The notes under the pieces were generated by a model. The model was not told the DNA's origin, made no database searches, and saw only the letters and a program-made list of their open reading frames with translations. 46,293 bases of DNA, from assembly GCF_000332315.1 (NCBI RefSeq), contig NZ_KB235944.1, forward strand, positions 305,947-352,239, read 5' to 3'. Made by a program: the position numbers and the translations under genes. Positions 8,601-17,200 of this stretch are shown here, piece by piece. The DNA comes from Prochlorothrix hollandica PCC 9006 = CALU 1027. GTDB lineage: Bacteria; Cyanobacteriota; Cyanobacteriia; Prochlorotrichales; Prochlorotrichaceae. Each line of letters begins with the position of its first letter. Position 1 is the first letter of the stretch.

Positions 8601-9069
8601 ACGAACCATCGGGGCTAAAGGCCACTGAGGTAACATAATAATCTGAATGCCCCTGGAACGGCTCCCCCTCCAAGATGGGGTTACCCTGCAAATCCCACAG
8701 CCGAATCGTTTTGGCAGAACCGCCGGAAACGATGCGCGAACCATCGGGGCTAAAGGCCACTGAACAGACAGATGAATAGACATTACCCGACCCCCACACC
8801 CTCTTCCCCATGGGGTTACCCTGCAAATCCCACAGCCGAATCGTTTTGTCATCACTGCCGGAAACGATGCGCGAACCATCGGGGCTAAAGGCCACGGATG
8901 TGACAGGAGCCGAATGGCCCTGGAAGATGCGGCTGGTGTAGCGGGGGGCAGGGGAGGGGGCAGTTTTGGAGGAGGGGGGAGGCGCGGTCATGGGTAATTG
9001 GGGGCGATCGGTCTGCCTGCCCATTGTAGGCGCTGGTTGTGGCCTAATGCTGCCTGGGTTGAACCCCAT
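5656..9069 (-). CDS. WD40-repeat / KAP-family P-loop NTPase fusion, membrane-anchored
   Basis: This 1137-residue protein starts with a Pro-rich segment (1-45). Five WD40 repeats follow at about 48-255, almost identical to each other ([26 protein letters not shown]). The KAP NTPase begins with Walker A GSWGSGKS at about 305-312, and the Walker B region [12 protein letters not shown] is at about 738-750. Between them lie coiled-coil segments and a hydrophobic span at about 546-568, with a second weaker one near 590. This matches KAP ATPases, whose P-loop domain is interrupted by transmembrane helices. A Gln-rich stretch near 870-930 contains the pentapeptide QQGFS three times. KAP proteins include the phage-exclusion protein PifA and animal Kidins220. 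Function here is inferred only: signalling or defence at the membrane. M16 and M27 are alternative starts. The gene lies 49 bp behind the FHA gene. Confidence 0.85.
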   Translation of the reverse strand: MGFNPGSIRPQPAPTMGRQTDRPQLPMTAPPPSSKTAPSPAPRYTSRIFQGHSAPVTSVAFSPDGSRIVSGSDDKTIRLWDLQGNPMGKRVWGSGNVYSSVCSVAFSPDGSRIVSGGSAKTIRLWDLQGNPILEGEPFQGHSDYYVTSVAFSPDGSCIVSGSKDKTIRLWDLQGNPIGEPFQGHSDAVESVAFSPDGSRIVSGSGDNTIRLWDLQGNPIGEPFQGHSDRVRSVAFSPDGSRIVSGSGDKTIRLWGKVGTLAVPQSLSNDLAEGEDRLLIQDELDALTSILMLRQLQPPLAVGILGSWGSGKSFAMHLMQQRINAIRSQPLQSAQAWGDDRELRSPYVGHIYQIRFDAWSYAKANLWASLMETIFQELNRQISLEQQLEQAGVNQLQGGDIWQALNTMGEEQRRALLENHLSPRLWQDWQAITNQRTAALWQHLDRLQTQEGEDLKTAEKTVAELEAQLQQQMAEIEAEADRELLKIACKEAMKPMKETWQDLLGQGADDLRDKLLAADPVKTAEVKAVLEELQPDFWRSVIKTYRQNPWLVLGFLVAVVLALSTPLLVDGLAGWGGRIGERFMAVMANTPLVAAGIPLYQKARTIWKQHRRKVQELWVQYQARLQAHQDQLVSYRQSLIDAQRAEKTKDLEQKINKKKAELAERRNHISLAGDYSSLTEFVSDRLQSNPYQEQLGIIHQVRQDIEALSDRLVINPDDSPDLQAQKQQLFPRGEARVVLYIDDLDRCPPDRVVEVLEAIQLLVKTKLFIVVVAIDDRYIARALEDVYQGVLKRRGKPSGMDYLEKIIQIPYRMRPISPLNVESYLASQVDYRRDEGATATAIGMMAKGGRSPFPAPATPEGIDPLPHAQSLAQQTQQIQQQTQQFQQSVQDQVQQSLLPWTNADLGQQSLDSQGFSQQGFSQQGFSQQGLGQYQQMEQTSLTLPDEVPVPDLPLRADDSYLETIAEVTVLDQAEFELLVTCCNYVDITPRTAKRLINIYKILKAIWAKRGEPDAESKRVVMVFLALSGRYPDFMRDLFGELDTCFEETAIEARDQSLTVNWQDISPSLKPAPGTVDPHVLREWRRFESDLKNTLGFRFRVDRATFYLTLSFCFVGDIGYDPADFTGYGVPDPPAPATP
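6277..6336 (-). repeat. In-frame 15-bp array in the NTPase gene (QQGFS pentapeptides)
   Basis: The unit CTGACTAAACCCTTG (plus strand) occurs three times exactly at 6292-6336, preceded by a partial unit. On the coding strand it gives QQGFS pentapeptides in a Gln-rich linker, downstream of the Walker B region. Confidence 0.85.
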
Positions 9070-9118
9070 GGGCTATAGCTTCGGGGGCGATCGCCAACAT
9101 CCCGACCCCAGCCCTGGT

Positions 9119-12100
9119 TTAGCCGATCGGGACCCCAGCCCCCAGATCGATCGTCCCCAAGGTAAATTCAACCGCTGGCACCTCCAGCAGCACATTATCC
9201 CCCAGGGACAGGGATCCCGTCCCCAGAGACGCTTTGATGTGAACCCGCTTAATGCGGCCATTTTGCATTTCAATCGTGGCCTTAGACAGGCGCAGGCTGA
9301 AATTAATGGGGAACTCAAAGGAACCCAGGCTTTGCTCTTTGAATTGGGGTTCGATCGTCGAAGTTTGGGAAATGGCCACCTCATGATCCGCCAAGGGGAT
9401 CGCCAGCATAAAGCTGGAACTATGGAGAGCGCGATCGCGGTAGTCGATGATTTCCTTAGCATTACCCCAAATCAGGCCCAAAATATCCCGACCCACCGAG
9501 ATATTGTCCAGGGCTTCATTCATCTTCTCCACCATCCCCACCATGGCCGCATCAAAGAACATGGCCGGCAGACCCGCCGCCTTTTCCTCTAGCTGACGTT
9601 TGATTTGGGCCTTGATTTGGGCTTTGATCAGGCTATCTTCTGTTTCCTCTTCCGTTTCCTCTGCTGTCTCGGCTGCTGTCTCGGCTGCTGTCTCGGCTGC
9701 TGCCGCAGTTTTTGCCTCAGTTTCTGCCCCGGCTGCTGCTGCGGACTCTGCACCATCAGCCTCCGCCTCTTCCCCATCTCCTAACCCCAAGCGTTCCTTG
9801 AGGTTAAAGAAATCAGCCAGGGTGGGCTTGAGGATAGGCGGGGTGTCGGTATCGAGGGAGGTTGAGACTGTGGCATCAGTCAGGGGGGCGATCGTGGCCT
9901 CTCCTGTCTCTGGATCAACTCCCATCCCTGCCTCTGCCGTGATGGAGTTAGCTTCCGAGGTCTCTGCCCCCAGATCTGGGCTACGCTTACCGAGCACCGC
10001 ACTGGCTCCCATCACAGCCGTTACAGCGGCAGCAGTGGCCGCGACGGTGGTTGCAGCGGTGTTAAACAGGGATTGATCCCCGATATCCATACTATAGAGG
10101 GTTAGGTCATCCGTATCGACCCGATTCAAGCTAAATTCCAATGCACCCAAATCCATGGTGGCTACAACGGAGAAATCGAGATTGAAGGTATTGTTTTGCA
10201 GACTTTGTTGAATCGCGTTCTGGAGGCTGGGAGTCAGGAGGTTGGCACCATTGCCACCACTGGAGGCGGCTTGGCCCCCGGCTTGGCCTGCATTGGCTCC
10301 GGCAGCGTTGGCACTGGCGGCTTGACTGGCGGCTTGACTGGCGGCTTGACCCCCTGCTTGCCCCCCTGAGAGGAGACCTTGGACGCTGGAGGCGATGCTC
10401 TGACCGGCGCTGGTCAACCCTTGGCCCAGGCTGGAAACGCCTTGGCTAATGGCACTGGTAGCACTGCCCACCCCACCACTGACTGCACTACTGGCGGCAC
10501 CGGCGGCGCTGCTGACTCCGGCCCCGATCGCCGCAACACCCCCGGCCACACTGGCTCCGACGGCGGCGGCAGCACCGGTGGCCACTGCTGCGGCAACAGC
10601 ACCCAGGGCAGCGACGGCTACCCCAACGGCGATCGCGGTGGTGGCGGCAGGACTCAAGCCTTCAGCGGTTTCCGATCCCAGGGCAGAACTCCCCCCGGCT
10701 GAGGCGACCCGATCGGCGAACCCATCACTACTGGATCCGCCACTGGATCCGTCACTAGATCCACCACTAGATCCCGTGCCACTGGAGCCAGTCCCACCCC
10801 CCGCAGCAGCACTGGTTCCGGTACCGCCATTGGTTTCGGCCCCGATCGCGCCAGCTTCAGAACCGGGGGCACTGGCGATCGCTGTCCCTGCCCCCGCTGA
10901 GCCAGCCCCGGCCCCCCCACTGCTTGCACCTGAGGCTCCGGTAGCTCCACCAGAACCAGAACCAGATCCGCTAGCACCAGAACCCGCACCAGCACCAGCA
11001 CCAGCACCAGATCCGCTAGCACCAGAAGCCCCGGCACTACTAACCGCTGAGGCTGCACCGGAAGTCCCAGCCCCCGCTGAGCCAGCCCCAGACCCCCCAC
11101 TGCTTGCACCTGAGGCTCCGGTAGCTGCACCAGAACCCGCACCAGCACCAGAACCCGCACCAGAACCAGCGCTAGCGCCAGCACTAGAACCAGAACCGGC
11201 ACCAGAACCAGATCCGCTAGCACCAGAAGCCCCGGCACTGCTAACCGCTGAGGCTGCACCGGAAGTCCCTGCCCCCGCCGAGCCAGCCCCTGAAGTCCCT
11301 GCACTGGCCGCAGTCCCAGCCCCCGCCGAACCAGCCCCAGATCCTTCTGCACTGCTCCTGATATCTGTGGTGCCGCTACTGTTGAGGGTTAGCCCCTGGG
11401 AACCCGTCACTGTGTTGTTGAGGTTGAGGTTCGCCCCTGCTAGGGTAACGGACTGGGTATTAACGGTAGCCGCGTCATTAAGGGTTAAATTACCCGTTGT
11501 TGTGATATTGGCATCCAGGTTCGTGGTACCTGGAGCATCGATGGTTAAGCTGGCAACGGTTACGGCTCCATTAATATCTGTGGTGCCGCTGCTGTTGAGG
11601 GTTAAAGCTTGGTTGCCGTTTATGGTGCTACCCAGTGTCAGGTTCCCCCCGTTAGCATTAAGAACTACCTGGCCAGTAATGGCATCTAAGGTAACGGCAT
11701 CATTGAGGGTCAGATTGCCGGTCGTGGTGAGGTTAGCCCCCACTTGCGTGCTACCAGCCCCATCGGTGGTTAAGCTGCCTAAGCTCACTGTTGCATTAAT
11801 ATCTGTAACCCCAGAACTATTGAGGGTTAGCCCCTGGGAACCCGTCACTGTGCTGTTGAGGTTGAGATTCGCCCCTGCTAGGGTAACGGACTGGGTATTA
11901 ACGGTAGCCGCGTCATTAAGGGTTAAATTACCCGTTGTTGTGATGTTGGCATCCAGGTTCGTGGTACCTGGAGCATCGGTGGTTAAGCTGGCAACGGTGA
12001 CTGCTCCATTAATATCTGTGGTGCCGCTGCTGTTGAGGGTTAAAGCTTGGTTGCCGTTTATGGTGCTACCCAGTGTCAGGTTCCCCCCGTTAGCATTAAG

Positions 12101-15100
12101 AACTACCTGGCCAGTAATGGCATCTAAGGTAACGGCATCATTGAGGGTCAGATTGCCGGTCGTGGTGAGGTTAGCCCCCACTTGCGTGCTACCAGCCCCA
12201 TCGGTGGTTAAGCTGCCTAAGCTCACTGTTGCATTAATATCTGTAACCCCAGAACTATTGAGGGTTAGCCCCTGGGAACCCGTCACTGTGTTGTTGAGGT
12301 TGAGATTCGCCCCTGCTAGGGTAACGGACTGGGTATTAACGGTAGCCGCGTCATTAAGGGTTAAATTACCCGTTGTTGTGATGTTGGCATCCAGGTTGGT
12401 GGTACCTGGCTCATCGGTGGTTAAGCTGGCAACGGTTGTGACTCCATTGATAGTCGTTACACCCGCACTATTGAGGGTCAGGCCAAAGGCACCATCAACC
12501 GTATTGTTGAGAGTCAAACTGCCGCCGCCCAAGGTAATATCCCCCAGCAAGGTCAGTGCCCCATTAAAGGTTTGCGCCCCCGTCGTGGTCAGATTGACCG
12601 CAAGGCTTGTAGCCCCGCCCACGGTCAGGCTAGCCGCTGTCAGGCTCCCGTTGGCTTGCACCGTTAACCCGTCCAGCAGTACCGAACCACTGGCATTCAG
12701 GCTACCATTGGCCAAAATCAAGCTTCCACCCGTCAGACTGACCAAACTCACAGGATCTCCGGCTAAATCAAAGGTAACCGTGTTATTCCCCGGAATCACC
12801 ACATTGGCAACATTGGCCAGTTCAGGAACCACCCCCCGCGCCGCCAAGTTAGCAGTCGGTGCCCAATTATTGGGGTCAAACCACTGCCCCGTGGTGTCCC
12901 CAACCCAAGTGGCCGAGTCCAGGGGCGTAATATCAGCCGTGACGGAACCCGACAAAACATAGTTAAAAGCTCGGCTACCGTTCAGGGCCAGGGAAACCGC
13001 TTGGTTATCCCCAACATTCTTACTGCCAAAGCTGCCCACCACCTCAATATTGGCTCGATCGCCCGCCGCAATTTGATCCGTAAAGGGCGTGTCCAGGGTA
13101 AAACTGGCGGCAACGGAACCATCATAGGCTTTGGCATTGGCGCTGAGGCCCGTGGCGGTCAGCGGCTTCGGGTCAATGGTGAGGGTGGCCCCGGTCGAGG
13201 CGCTATTGAGGGTGTAGGCTTGGCTCAGGGTTGGGGACAGAATCGGGCGGATGGCGCTGTAGGTTCCTGCATCCACAAAGGACGTAATCGGCTGCCCGTT
13301 CCACTCAAAGGTATAGTTAACCGTGCTGCCATCCTGCACATTCAGGGTCGTCCCATCCACATTGAGGCGCAGTTGACCGAAAAGGGCAGCCAAATTCACC
13401 AGAGTGCCGTCATAAACCGTCGCCGCAGCATTGGACAACGCCCCCGACACCAAAAAATCATAGGTGGTATCCACAGGAGTGGTGGTGCCCCCAGAGGATT
13501 GGACCACATCTTGAATCACTGAATTAATGGTGGCAGCGGGGGCAGCGGTGTAATACCAGGTGAAACCCGCTTCGCTACCAGGGGCAATATCCCCTAGGCT
13601 GTTGTACAGCGCATAGGAACCGTCGCCCGTCACTTGAATGGTGGCGCTGGCCGGGTTCACTCTGGTGGCATTGGTAAAACTACAGCAACCAGCATGGGTA
13701 CCTCTGACGGAGGAATCCGTAGAATAAAAGAGAACCGATGCCCCACTGGACGCGCCGCTCACCTCATCAACCCGCAGTACATTGGCAGCATCCCCCACCT
13801 GCGTAATCGCCGTAAATCCACTACCGGTGAGGTTCCCCAGCGTCTTCGTGGGACCATCGGTCTGACCAACCCAATCATCCTGGGTTCCGGTCCAGAGGCC
13901 CACATTTTGTAAGGTCGTCGTCGTGGCCCGAATGGAGGTTGTTGCCGCTAGAAAAGAGTCACCCGATCCCAGGCTGTACTGGTTCGTGATGAGCGCAGGA
14001 CTGCCGCCAATGGTAATCGGGACAACGGACTCAATCACGCCGGAACCCTTGGGACCGCCCCCTGGCCCTGAACCCACCCCAGGGCGATACCCCCCAATTT
14101 CCAGGTAGCCACCGGGCTGGACGGTATAGGTTCCCCCCTGCGTACTCGCAAAGTTCGTTTCGATGTTGCCATTCCAACGGGATCCCCTAGTACCGGTGCC
14201 AACCTCAAGGTTGAGGGGATAACTGGAAAAGGTCAGTTTGTAATAGCCATTACGACCCGTCGTGACATTATCGAAATAGTTGGGCTGGGTTAGTAACCCT
14301 TGGGGATTGACAGCAGCAGTATTAGCAGCAGCGGGAGCATTTTGGGCACCACCGTTGATCGTACCAAAGGAGAGGTAGCCGTTGTTGAGGACCAATTGAT
14401 TAACTGTGCCGCTGGATCCCTTCTGCCAAGTAAATGCCGTAGTAGCAGTGGTTTGGTTCCCTGTGGGTAAGGGAATCTGGATACTAACTCCATCGGCCAC
14501 GGTGTAGGAGGAGCCGCTACCGTCGGTTGTGCCTTGACCAAAGGCGGCGCGCAGAGCACCAGTTCCTGTGATGGTGAGATCGGCATTAATCTGGAGATTA
14601 CGAGTTGCCAGTAGGGTTAACTGGTTCGCAGACCAACTGAGGGCACCATTCACCGTAATATCGCCATTGCCGCCACTGCCCGTGGTTTGAATCACCAGGG
14701 ATCCCGTATTTTTGAGGAAGGTGGAAATGTGATTGGCGTAAATGGTGTTGGCATTGGTGGGGCTACCGCTGATGGGTGGACCGGAACCGGCAGCGATCGT
14801 AATATCATTGGGATCAAACACCAGCGTCCCCGCCCCCCCCTGGGGAGCCGCCAGATCGACGCGGTTATACCAGTCACTGACCAAATTAAGGGTCTCCTTG
14901 CCCGACAGATCAATCAATCCGCCATTTCCACCCAAATCTCCGCCCCTGGCGCTAGCCTCACCCCAAAACGCCAACTCATCCTCCGCAATAATCCGGGCCT
15001 CACCCCCATCCCCCAAAATCAGCGCATCCACATTCACCGTTCCCGCCAAGGCAATATCCCCGGCCCCCGTTGGCAACGGCTGAGTTGAACCCCTCAAAGA

Positions 15101-15955
15101 CACCGTACCATCGGCATTGACCACCAAAGCCGTGGCATGATGGAGATTCCCCCCCGTCAGCAGTTGGGGCAAATCCAGGGGCGTTAAGGTTTCCGGCAGC
15201 AGATTCAGACCTAGGGCTGAGCCATCTGTGGCGAGGGGTTCGATTTCCAAGCCTAGGACCATGCCCGCTTGCTCTAGGCGCACCACCCCCGCATCCGGGA
15301 CCGCCTTCAGATTCACAAAACCACCGGGGGCCGTCAGCGATCCCGTGTTGACCACCGTCCCCCCCACCAGGGTCAGGCTCTGGCCCGCTGGGACTTCTAA
15401 GGCTCCTTCGTTGACGATCGTCCCCTGGCCCACCTGGGTAAAGGCAAAGCGGTTGGGACTGCCCACCAGGCTCCCATAGTCGTTGCTCCCCACCCCATTA
15501 AACCAACCGTTCTCGAAGCCGATGGCCGTGGCCGTGGTGGCCGTAAAGGATCCCCCCAAATCCAAGCGCCCCTGGGGACCAAACACCACCCCCGCCGGAT
15601 TCATCAAATATAAGTTGGCATTGCTGTTACTCACCTGGAGCAAGCCATTGATAATGGAAACCTCTCCCCCCGTCACCCGTCCCAAGATATTGGCTAAGTC
15701 CGGGGAACCGATAAAGTTAGCCACTTGATCGCTGTTTAAACCAAACTGTTCAAAGCTATGGAACAGGTTTTGGCCCGATCGACTGCCTCCCGTAATCTCA
15801 AAGCCATTACCGCTGACACTAACCTGGGTTTGGGTTCCATCCCCTGCCGGTAGAATGGACTGAGCCTGCGCCAGGGTTGTGAAGGTCAGTCCTAGACCTG
15901 TCGCATACAGAAGGGGCAGAAAAATGCGATGGGGCGTAGGAGAGTGATAATCCAT
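9119..15955 (-). CDS. Filamentous-haemagglutinin-type secreted protein (TpsA-like), giant repeat protein
   Basis: About 2278 residues from the ATG at 15955, chosen because AAGGAA lies 12 bases upstream and a signal peptide starts there (hydrophobic 11-28, ending TTLAQA). A longer frame to 16114 would add 53 residues, including KAALQ repeats. The two-partner-secretion (FHA N-terminal) domain follows, with SNANLYLMNPAGVVFGP at about 111-127. Beta-helix-like repeats continue, with a YDG/MBG-type segment (LSANAKAYDGSVAASF) near 930-1010. Then come 2.5 copies of a 146-residue repeat (about 1168-1531), an Ala/Gly/Ser-only tract (about 1535-1755), a small-residue hydrophobic stretch (about 1770-1830), an Ala/Glu-rich helix (about 2060-2120) and a unique C-terminal 150 residues. 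Such proteins are exported through a TpsB outer-membrane pore as adhesins; no TpsB gene is in the window. Confidence 0.85.
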   Translation of the reverse strand: MDYHSPTPHRIFLPLLYATGLGLTFTTLAQAQSILPAGDGTQTQVSVSGNGFEITGGSRSGQNLFHSFEQFGLNSDQVANFIGSPDLANILGRVTGGEVSIINGLLQVSNSNANLYLMNPAGVVFGPQGRLDLGGSFTATTATAIGFENGWFNGVGSNDYGSLVGSPNRFAFTQVGQGTIVNEGALEVPAGQSLTLVGGTVVNTGSLTAPGGFVNLKAVPDAGVVRLEQAGMVLGLEIEPLATDGSALGLNLLPETLTPLDLPQLLTGGNLHHATALVVNADGTVSLRGSTQPLPTGAGDIALAGTVNVDALILGDGGEARIIAEDELAFWGEASARGGDLGGNGGLIDLSGKETLNLVSDWYNRVDLAAPQGGAGTLVFDPNDITIAAGSGPPISGSPTNANTIYANHISTFLKNTGSLVIQTTGSGGNGDITVNGALSWSANQLTLLATRNLQINADLTITGTGALRAAFGQGTTDGSGSSYTVADGVSIQIPLPTGNQTTATTAFTWQKGSSGTVNQLVLNNGYLSFGTINGGAQNAPAAANTAAVNPQGLLTQPNYFDNVTTGRNGYYKLTFSSYPLNLEVGTGTRGSRWNGNIETNFASTQGGTYTVQPGGYLEIGGYRPGVGSGPGGGPKGSGVIESVVPITIGGSPALITNQYSLGSGDSFLAATTSIRATTTTLQNVGLWTGTQDDWVGQTDGPTKTLGNLTGSGFTAITQVGDAANVLRVDEVSGASSGASVLFYSTDSSVRGTHAGCCSFTNATRVNPASATIQVTGDGSYALYNSLGDIAPGSEAGFTWYYTAAPAATINSVIQDVVQSSGGTTTPVDTTYDFLVSGALSNAAATVYDGTLVNLAALFGQLRLNVDGTTLNVQDGSTVNYTFEWNGQPITSFVDAGTYSAIRPILSPTLSQAYTLNSASTGATLTIDPKPLTATGLSANAKAYDGSVAASFTLDTPFTDQIAAGDRANIEVVGSFGSKNVGDNQAVSLALNGSRAFNYVLSGSVTADITPLDSATWVGDTTGQWFDPNNWAPTANLAARGVVPELANVANVVIPGNNTVTFDLAGDPVSLVSLTGGSLILANGSLNASGSVLLDGLTVQANGSLTAASLTVGGATSLAVNLTTTGAQTFNGALTLLGDITLGGGSLTLNNTVDGAFGLTLNSAGVTTINGVTTVASLTTDEPGTTNLDANITTTGNLTLNDAATVNTQSVTLAGANLNLNNTVTGSQGLTLNSSGVTDINATVSLGSLTTDGAGSTQVGANLTTTGNLTLNDAVTLDAITGQVVLNANGGNLTLGSTINGNQALTLNSSGTTDINGAVTVASLTTDAPGTTNLDANITTTGNLTLNDAATVNTQSVTLAGANLNLNSTVTGSQGLTLNSSGVTDINATVSLGSLTTDGAGSTQVGANLTTTGNLTLNDAVTLDAITGQVVLNANGGNLTLGSTINGNQALTLNSSGTTDINGAVTVASLTIDAPGTTNLDANITTTGNLTLNDAATVNTQSVTLAGANLNLNNTVTGSQGLTLNSSGTTDIRSSAEGSGAGSAGAGTAASAGTSGAGSAGAGTSGAASAVSSAGASGASGSGSGAGSGSSAGASAGSGAGSGAGAGSGAATGASGASSGGSGAGSAGAGTSGAASAVSSAGASGASGSGAGAGAGAGSGASGSGSGSGGATGASGASSGGAGAGSAGAGTAIASAPGSEAGAIGAETNGGTGTSAAAGGGTGSSGTGSSGGSSDGSSGGSSSDGFADRVASAGGSSALGSETAEGLSPAATTAIAVGVAVAALGAVAAAVATGAAAAVGASVAGGVAAIGAGVSSAAGAASSAVSGGVGSATSAISQGVSSLGQGLTSAGQSIASSVQGLLSGGQAGGQAASQAASQAASANAAGANAGQAGGQAASSGGNGANLLTPSLQNAIQQSLQNNTFNLDFSVVATMDLGALEFSLNRVDTDDLTLYSMDIGDQSLFNTAATTVAATAAAVTAVMGASAVLGKRSPDLGAETSEANSITAEAGMGVDPETGEATIAPLTDATVSTSLDTDTPPILKPTLADFFNLKERLGLGDGEEAEADGAESAAAAGAETEAKTAAAAETAAETAAETAEETEEETEDSLIKAQIKAQIKRQLEEKAAGLPAMFFDAAMVGMVEKMNEALDNISVGRDILGLIWGNAKEIIDYRDRALHSSSFMLAIPLADHEVAISQTSTIEPQFKEQSLGSFEFPINFSLRLSKATIEMQNGRIKRVHIKASLGTGSLSLGDNVLLEVPAVEFTLGTIDLGAGVPIG
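10690..11345 (-). repeat. Ala/Gly/Ser low-complexity coding tract
   Basis: About 220 consecutive codons use almost only Ala, Gly, Ser and a few Thr, in short motifs such as GAGSGAGS and AGASGASGSG. An inner block of about 180-190 bp (ending at about 11106 and 11293) is repeated with small changes. The tract lies between the 146-residue repeats and a hydrophobic glycine-alanine stretch, like a flexible stalk. Confidence 0.8.
11361..12460 (-). repeat. 438-bp direct tandem repeat within the FHA-type gene (about 2.5 copies)
   Basis: The plus-strand string ATATCTGT followed by the GGGTTAGCCCCTGGGAACC block begins at 11361, 11799 and 12237, so the period is exactly 438 bp (146 codons). The first two copies are nearly identical and the third is partial, grading into diverged repeats by about 12460. 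Each unit contains shorter internal repeats (TTTGNLTLNDA, LTLNSSG), as in a beta-helix built by duplication. Confidence 0.9.
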
Positions 15956-15998
15956 GGGAAATTTCCTTAAAGCTGTTGATAAAGTAGTGCTTGCTGCC

Positions 15999-16058
15999 TG
16001 TAGAGCAGCCTTCTGTAGAGCAGCCTTCTGTAGAGCAGCCTTCTGTAGAGCAGCCTTA
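15999..16058. repeat. 15-bp tandem array TGTAGAGCAGCCTTC, four exact units
   Basis: Four identical 15-bp units lie 44-103 bp upstream of the chosen FHA start. If translation began at 16114 they would encode KAALQ pentapeptides ahead of the signal peptide; with the start at 15955 they belong to the leader. The ribosome site and signal peptide favour the second reading. Confidence 0.85.
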
Positions 16059-16114
16059 AGGGCCGTTGGCAACGGAAAACACCCCCCCGACTCCCTGAAG
16101 CAGGCGGACAGCAT

Positions 16115-16363
16115 GTCATCCTCCTCCTCCGCTATGACAAGACACGGAGGAATATCCCCAGGACATTATTGCACCCAACCAAAACTTCGATGGCGGTTCA
16201 GTAAATCGGGATCATTAAGCCGAGGTGGCGATGGCGACAGCATCAGGATTGTAGCCACTTTTACCTCTATTTATTGACACCGCCCTACTGATGGGCGTTG
16301 GCAACCCCTAGCCGCAGAGCATTGCAGATGCCATCGCCGGCCTAACCCAAGGGTTGGCCGCTA
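16115..16363. other. Spacer upstream of the FHA-type gene, no gene seen
   Basis: The frames here are short and unconvincing. The region should contain the FHA gene promoter, but I could not pick out credible -35 and -10 boxes. Confidence 0.4.
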
Positions 16364-16466
16364 TACAGCAGTCCTAAATGGGTCGTGTGGTGTGCCCCCT
16401 CCGGGGGCACACCACACCAAGGGTTTCAGCCATTGAGATGCTTACAACTGATTTAGGGTTGCTGTA
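16364..16466 (-). mobile_element. 103-bp palindromic MITE, family 1, copy A
   Basis: The ends are TACAGCAGTCCTAAAT and ATTTAGGGTTGCTGTA, inverted repeats bounded by TA. The centre is a strong hairpin (GTGTGGTGTGCCCCC / GGGGGCACACCACAC, loop TCC). The orientation is opposite to that of copies B, C, D and F. It has no coding capacity. The TA borders suggest mobilisation by an IS630/Tc1-type transposase, which is inference. Confidence 0.85.
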
Positions 16467-16941
16467 GTTCTCGTCTGAAACCTATAGAATCTTGCACCGA
16501 TACCGATGATGGAATCTGCAAACTCTGCCCAAGCCCCTGCTCCCACGTCTGGGTTCTAGCAAGCAAGGTCTAGGCTGGAAGGAATCTGTGGCAACGTCGT
16601 CAAACGTTCTCAAACGTTCTCAAACGTTGCTGGCCTGAAATGATGTACCCCTCATGCTTTTAGTGTACCCGGTTAGGGGAGGCTGAGCCTCCGTATTTCT
16701 AGCAGGCTTGCAGTCTGTTGCATAGCAATGAAGGTAACGACCCAGCCCTGGGATCTTCGATACAGCCGACCCGATCGCCGCTTGCTTTGTACCCCAAAAA
16801 AGCCCCAAAACTAATCCCCGGTTGCTGCTGGGCTGAAAGCCGCAATCTGTAAATCTTGGCCCAGAAACCGGGAATCTCAGAAATCGGGAATCTCAACCCC
16901 CAGGGATACAACCAGAACTCTGGGCTTGGAGAGGCTAATAC

Positions 16942-17082
16942 CTGGTTGACTGACACAAGATGGTCGCTGTAGGTTGGGTTGAGGTACGAAACCCAACAGC
17001 CACAATGGTTGTGTTGGGTTTCGCAAGGCTCTACCCAACCTACGCAAACATAAGCCTTTCAGAAGTTGTGTCAGTCAAGCAG
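16942..17082. mobile_element. 141-bp MITE with 17-bp inverted ends and 9-bp target duplication
   Basis: The left end CTGGTTGACTGACACAA and the right end TTGTGTCAGTCAAGCAG are inverted repeats with one mismatch. The element is flanked on both sides by the perfect direct repeat GGCTAATAC (16933-16941 and 17083-17091). Inside is a TAGGTTGGGT...ACCCAACCTA palindrome (16969-17043) related to the repeat at 4749. The termini resemble the sequence just after the IS4-family gene at the left window edge. Nine-base duplications are known for several IS4-family groups. Confidence 0.85.
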
Positions 17083-17096
17083 GGCTAATACACTGT

Positions 17097-17190
17097 TAAG
17101 TAGGTCAGGATAATTAATCCGAGGTAGAGGTGACGACAGAGTAAGGGTTTCAGCCACTTCTAACCCTGTTTATTTTACCGAGCCTACTTA
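17097..17190 (+). mobile_element. 94-bp MITE-like element, family 2, full copy
   Basis: It runs from TAAGTAGGTCAGGATAATTA to AGCCTACTTA, with inverted ends bounded by TA. It is the best preserved of the family (other copies at 568-660 and 2161-2210). It sits 5 bp beyond the 9-bp duplication of the preceding element and 10 bp before the psb29 stop codon. Confidence 0.8.
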
Positions 17191-17200
17191 TCGAGCAGGT

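Noticed and set aside
11361-12460. CRISPR-like regular repeats
   Set aside because: The 438-bp repeats are coding, contiguous and lack unique spacers. No array with short direct repeats and variable spacers exists in the window.
10449-12962. An 837-codon plus-strand open frame opposite the FHA-type gene
   Set aside because: It is a shadow of the repetitive, GC-biased coding strand: its translation is Ala/Pro and Leu/Val repeats mirroring the 438-bp units, with no domain or ribosome site.
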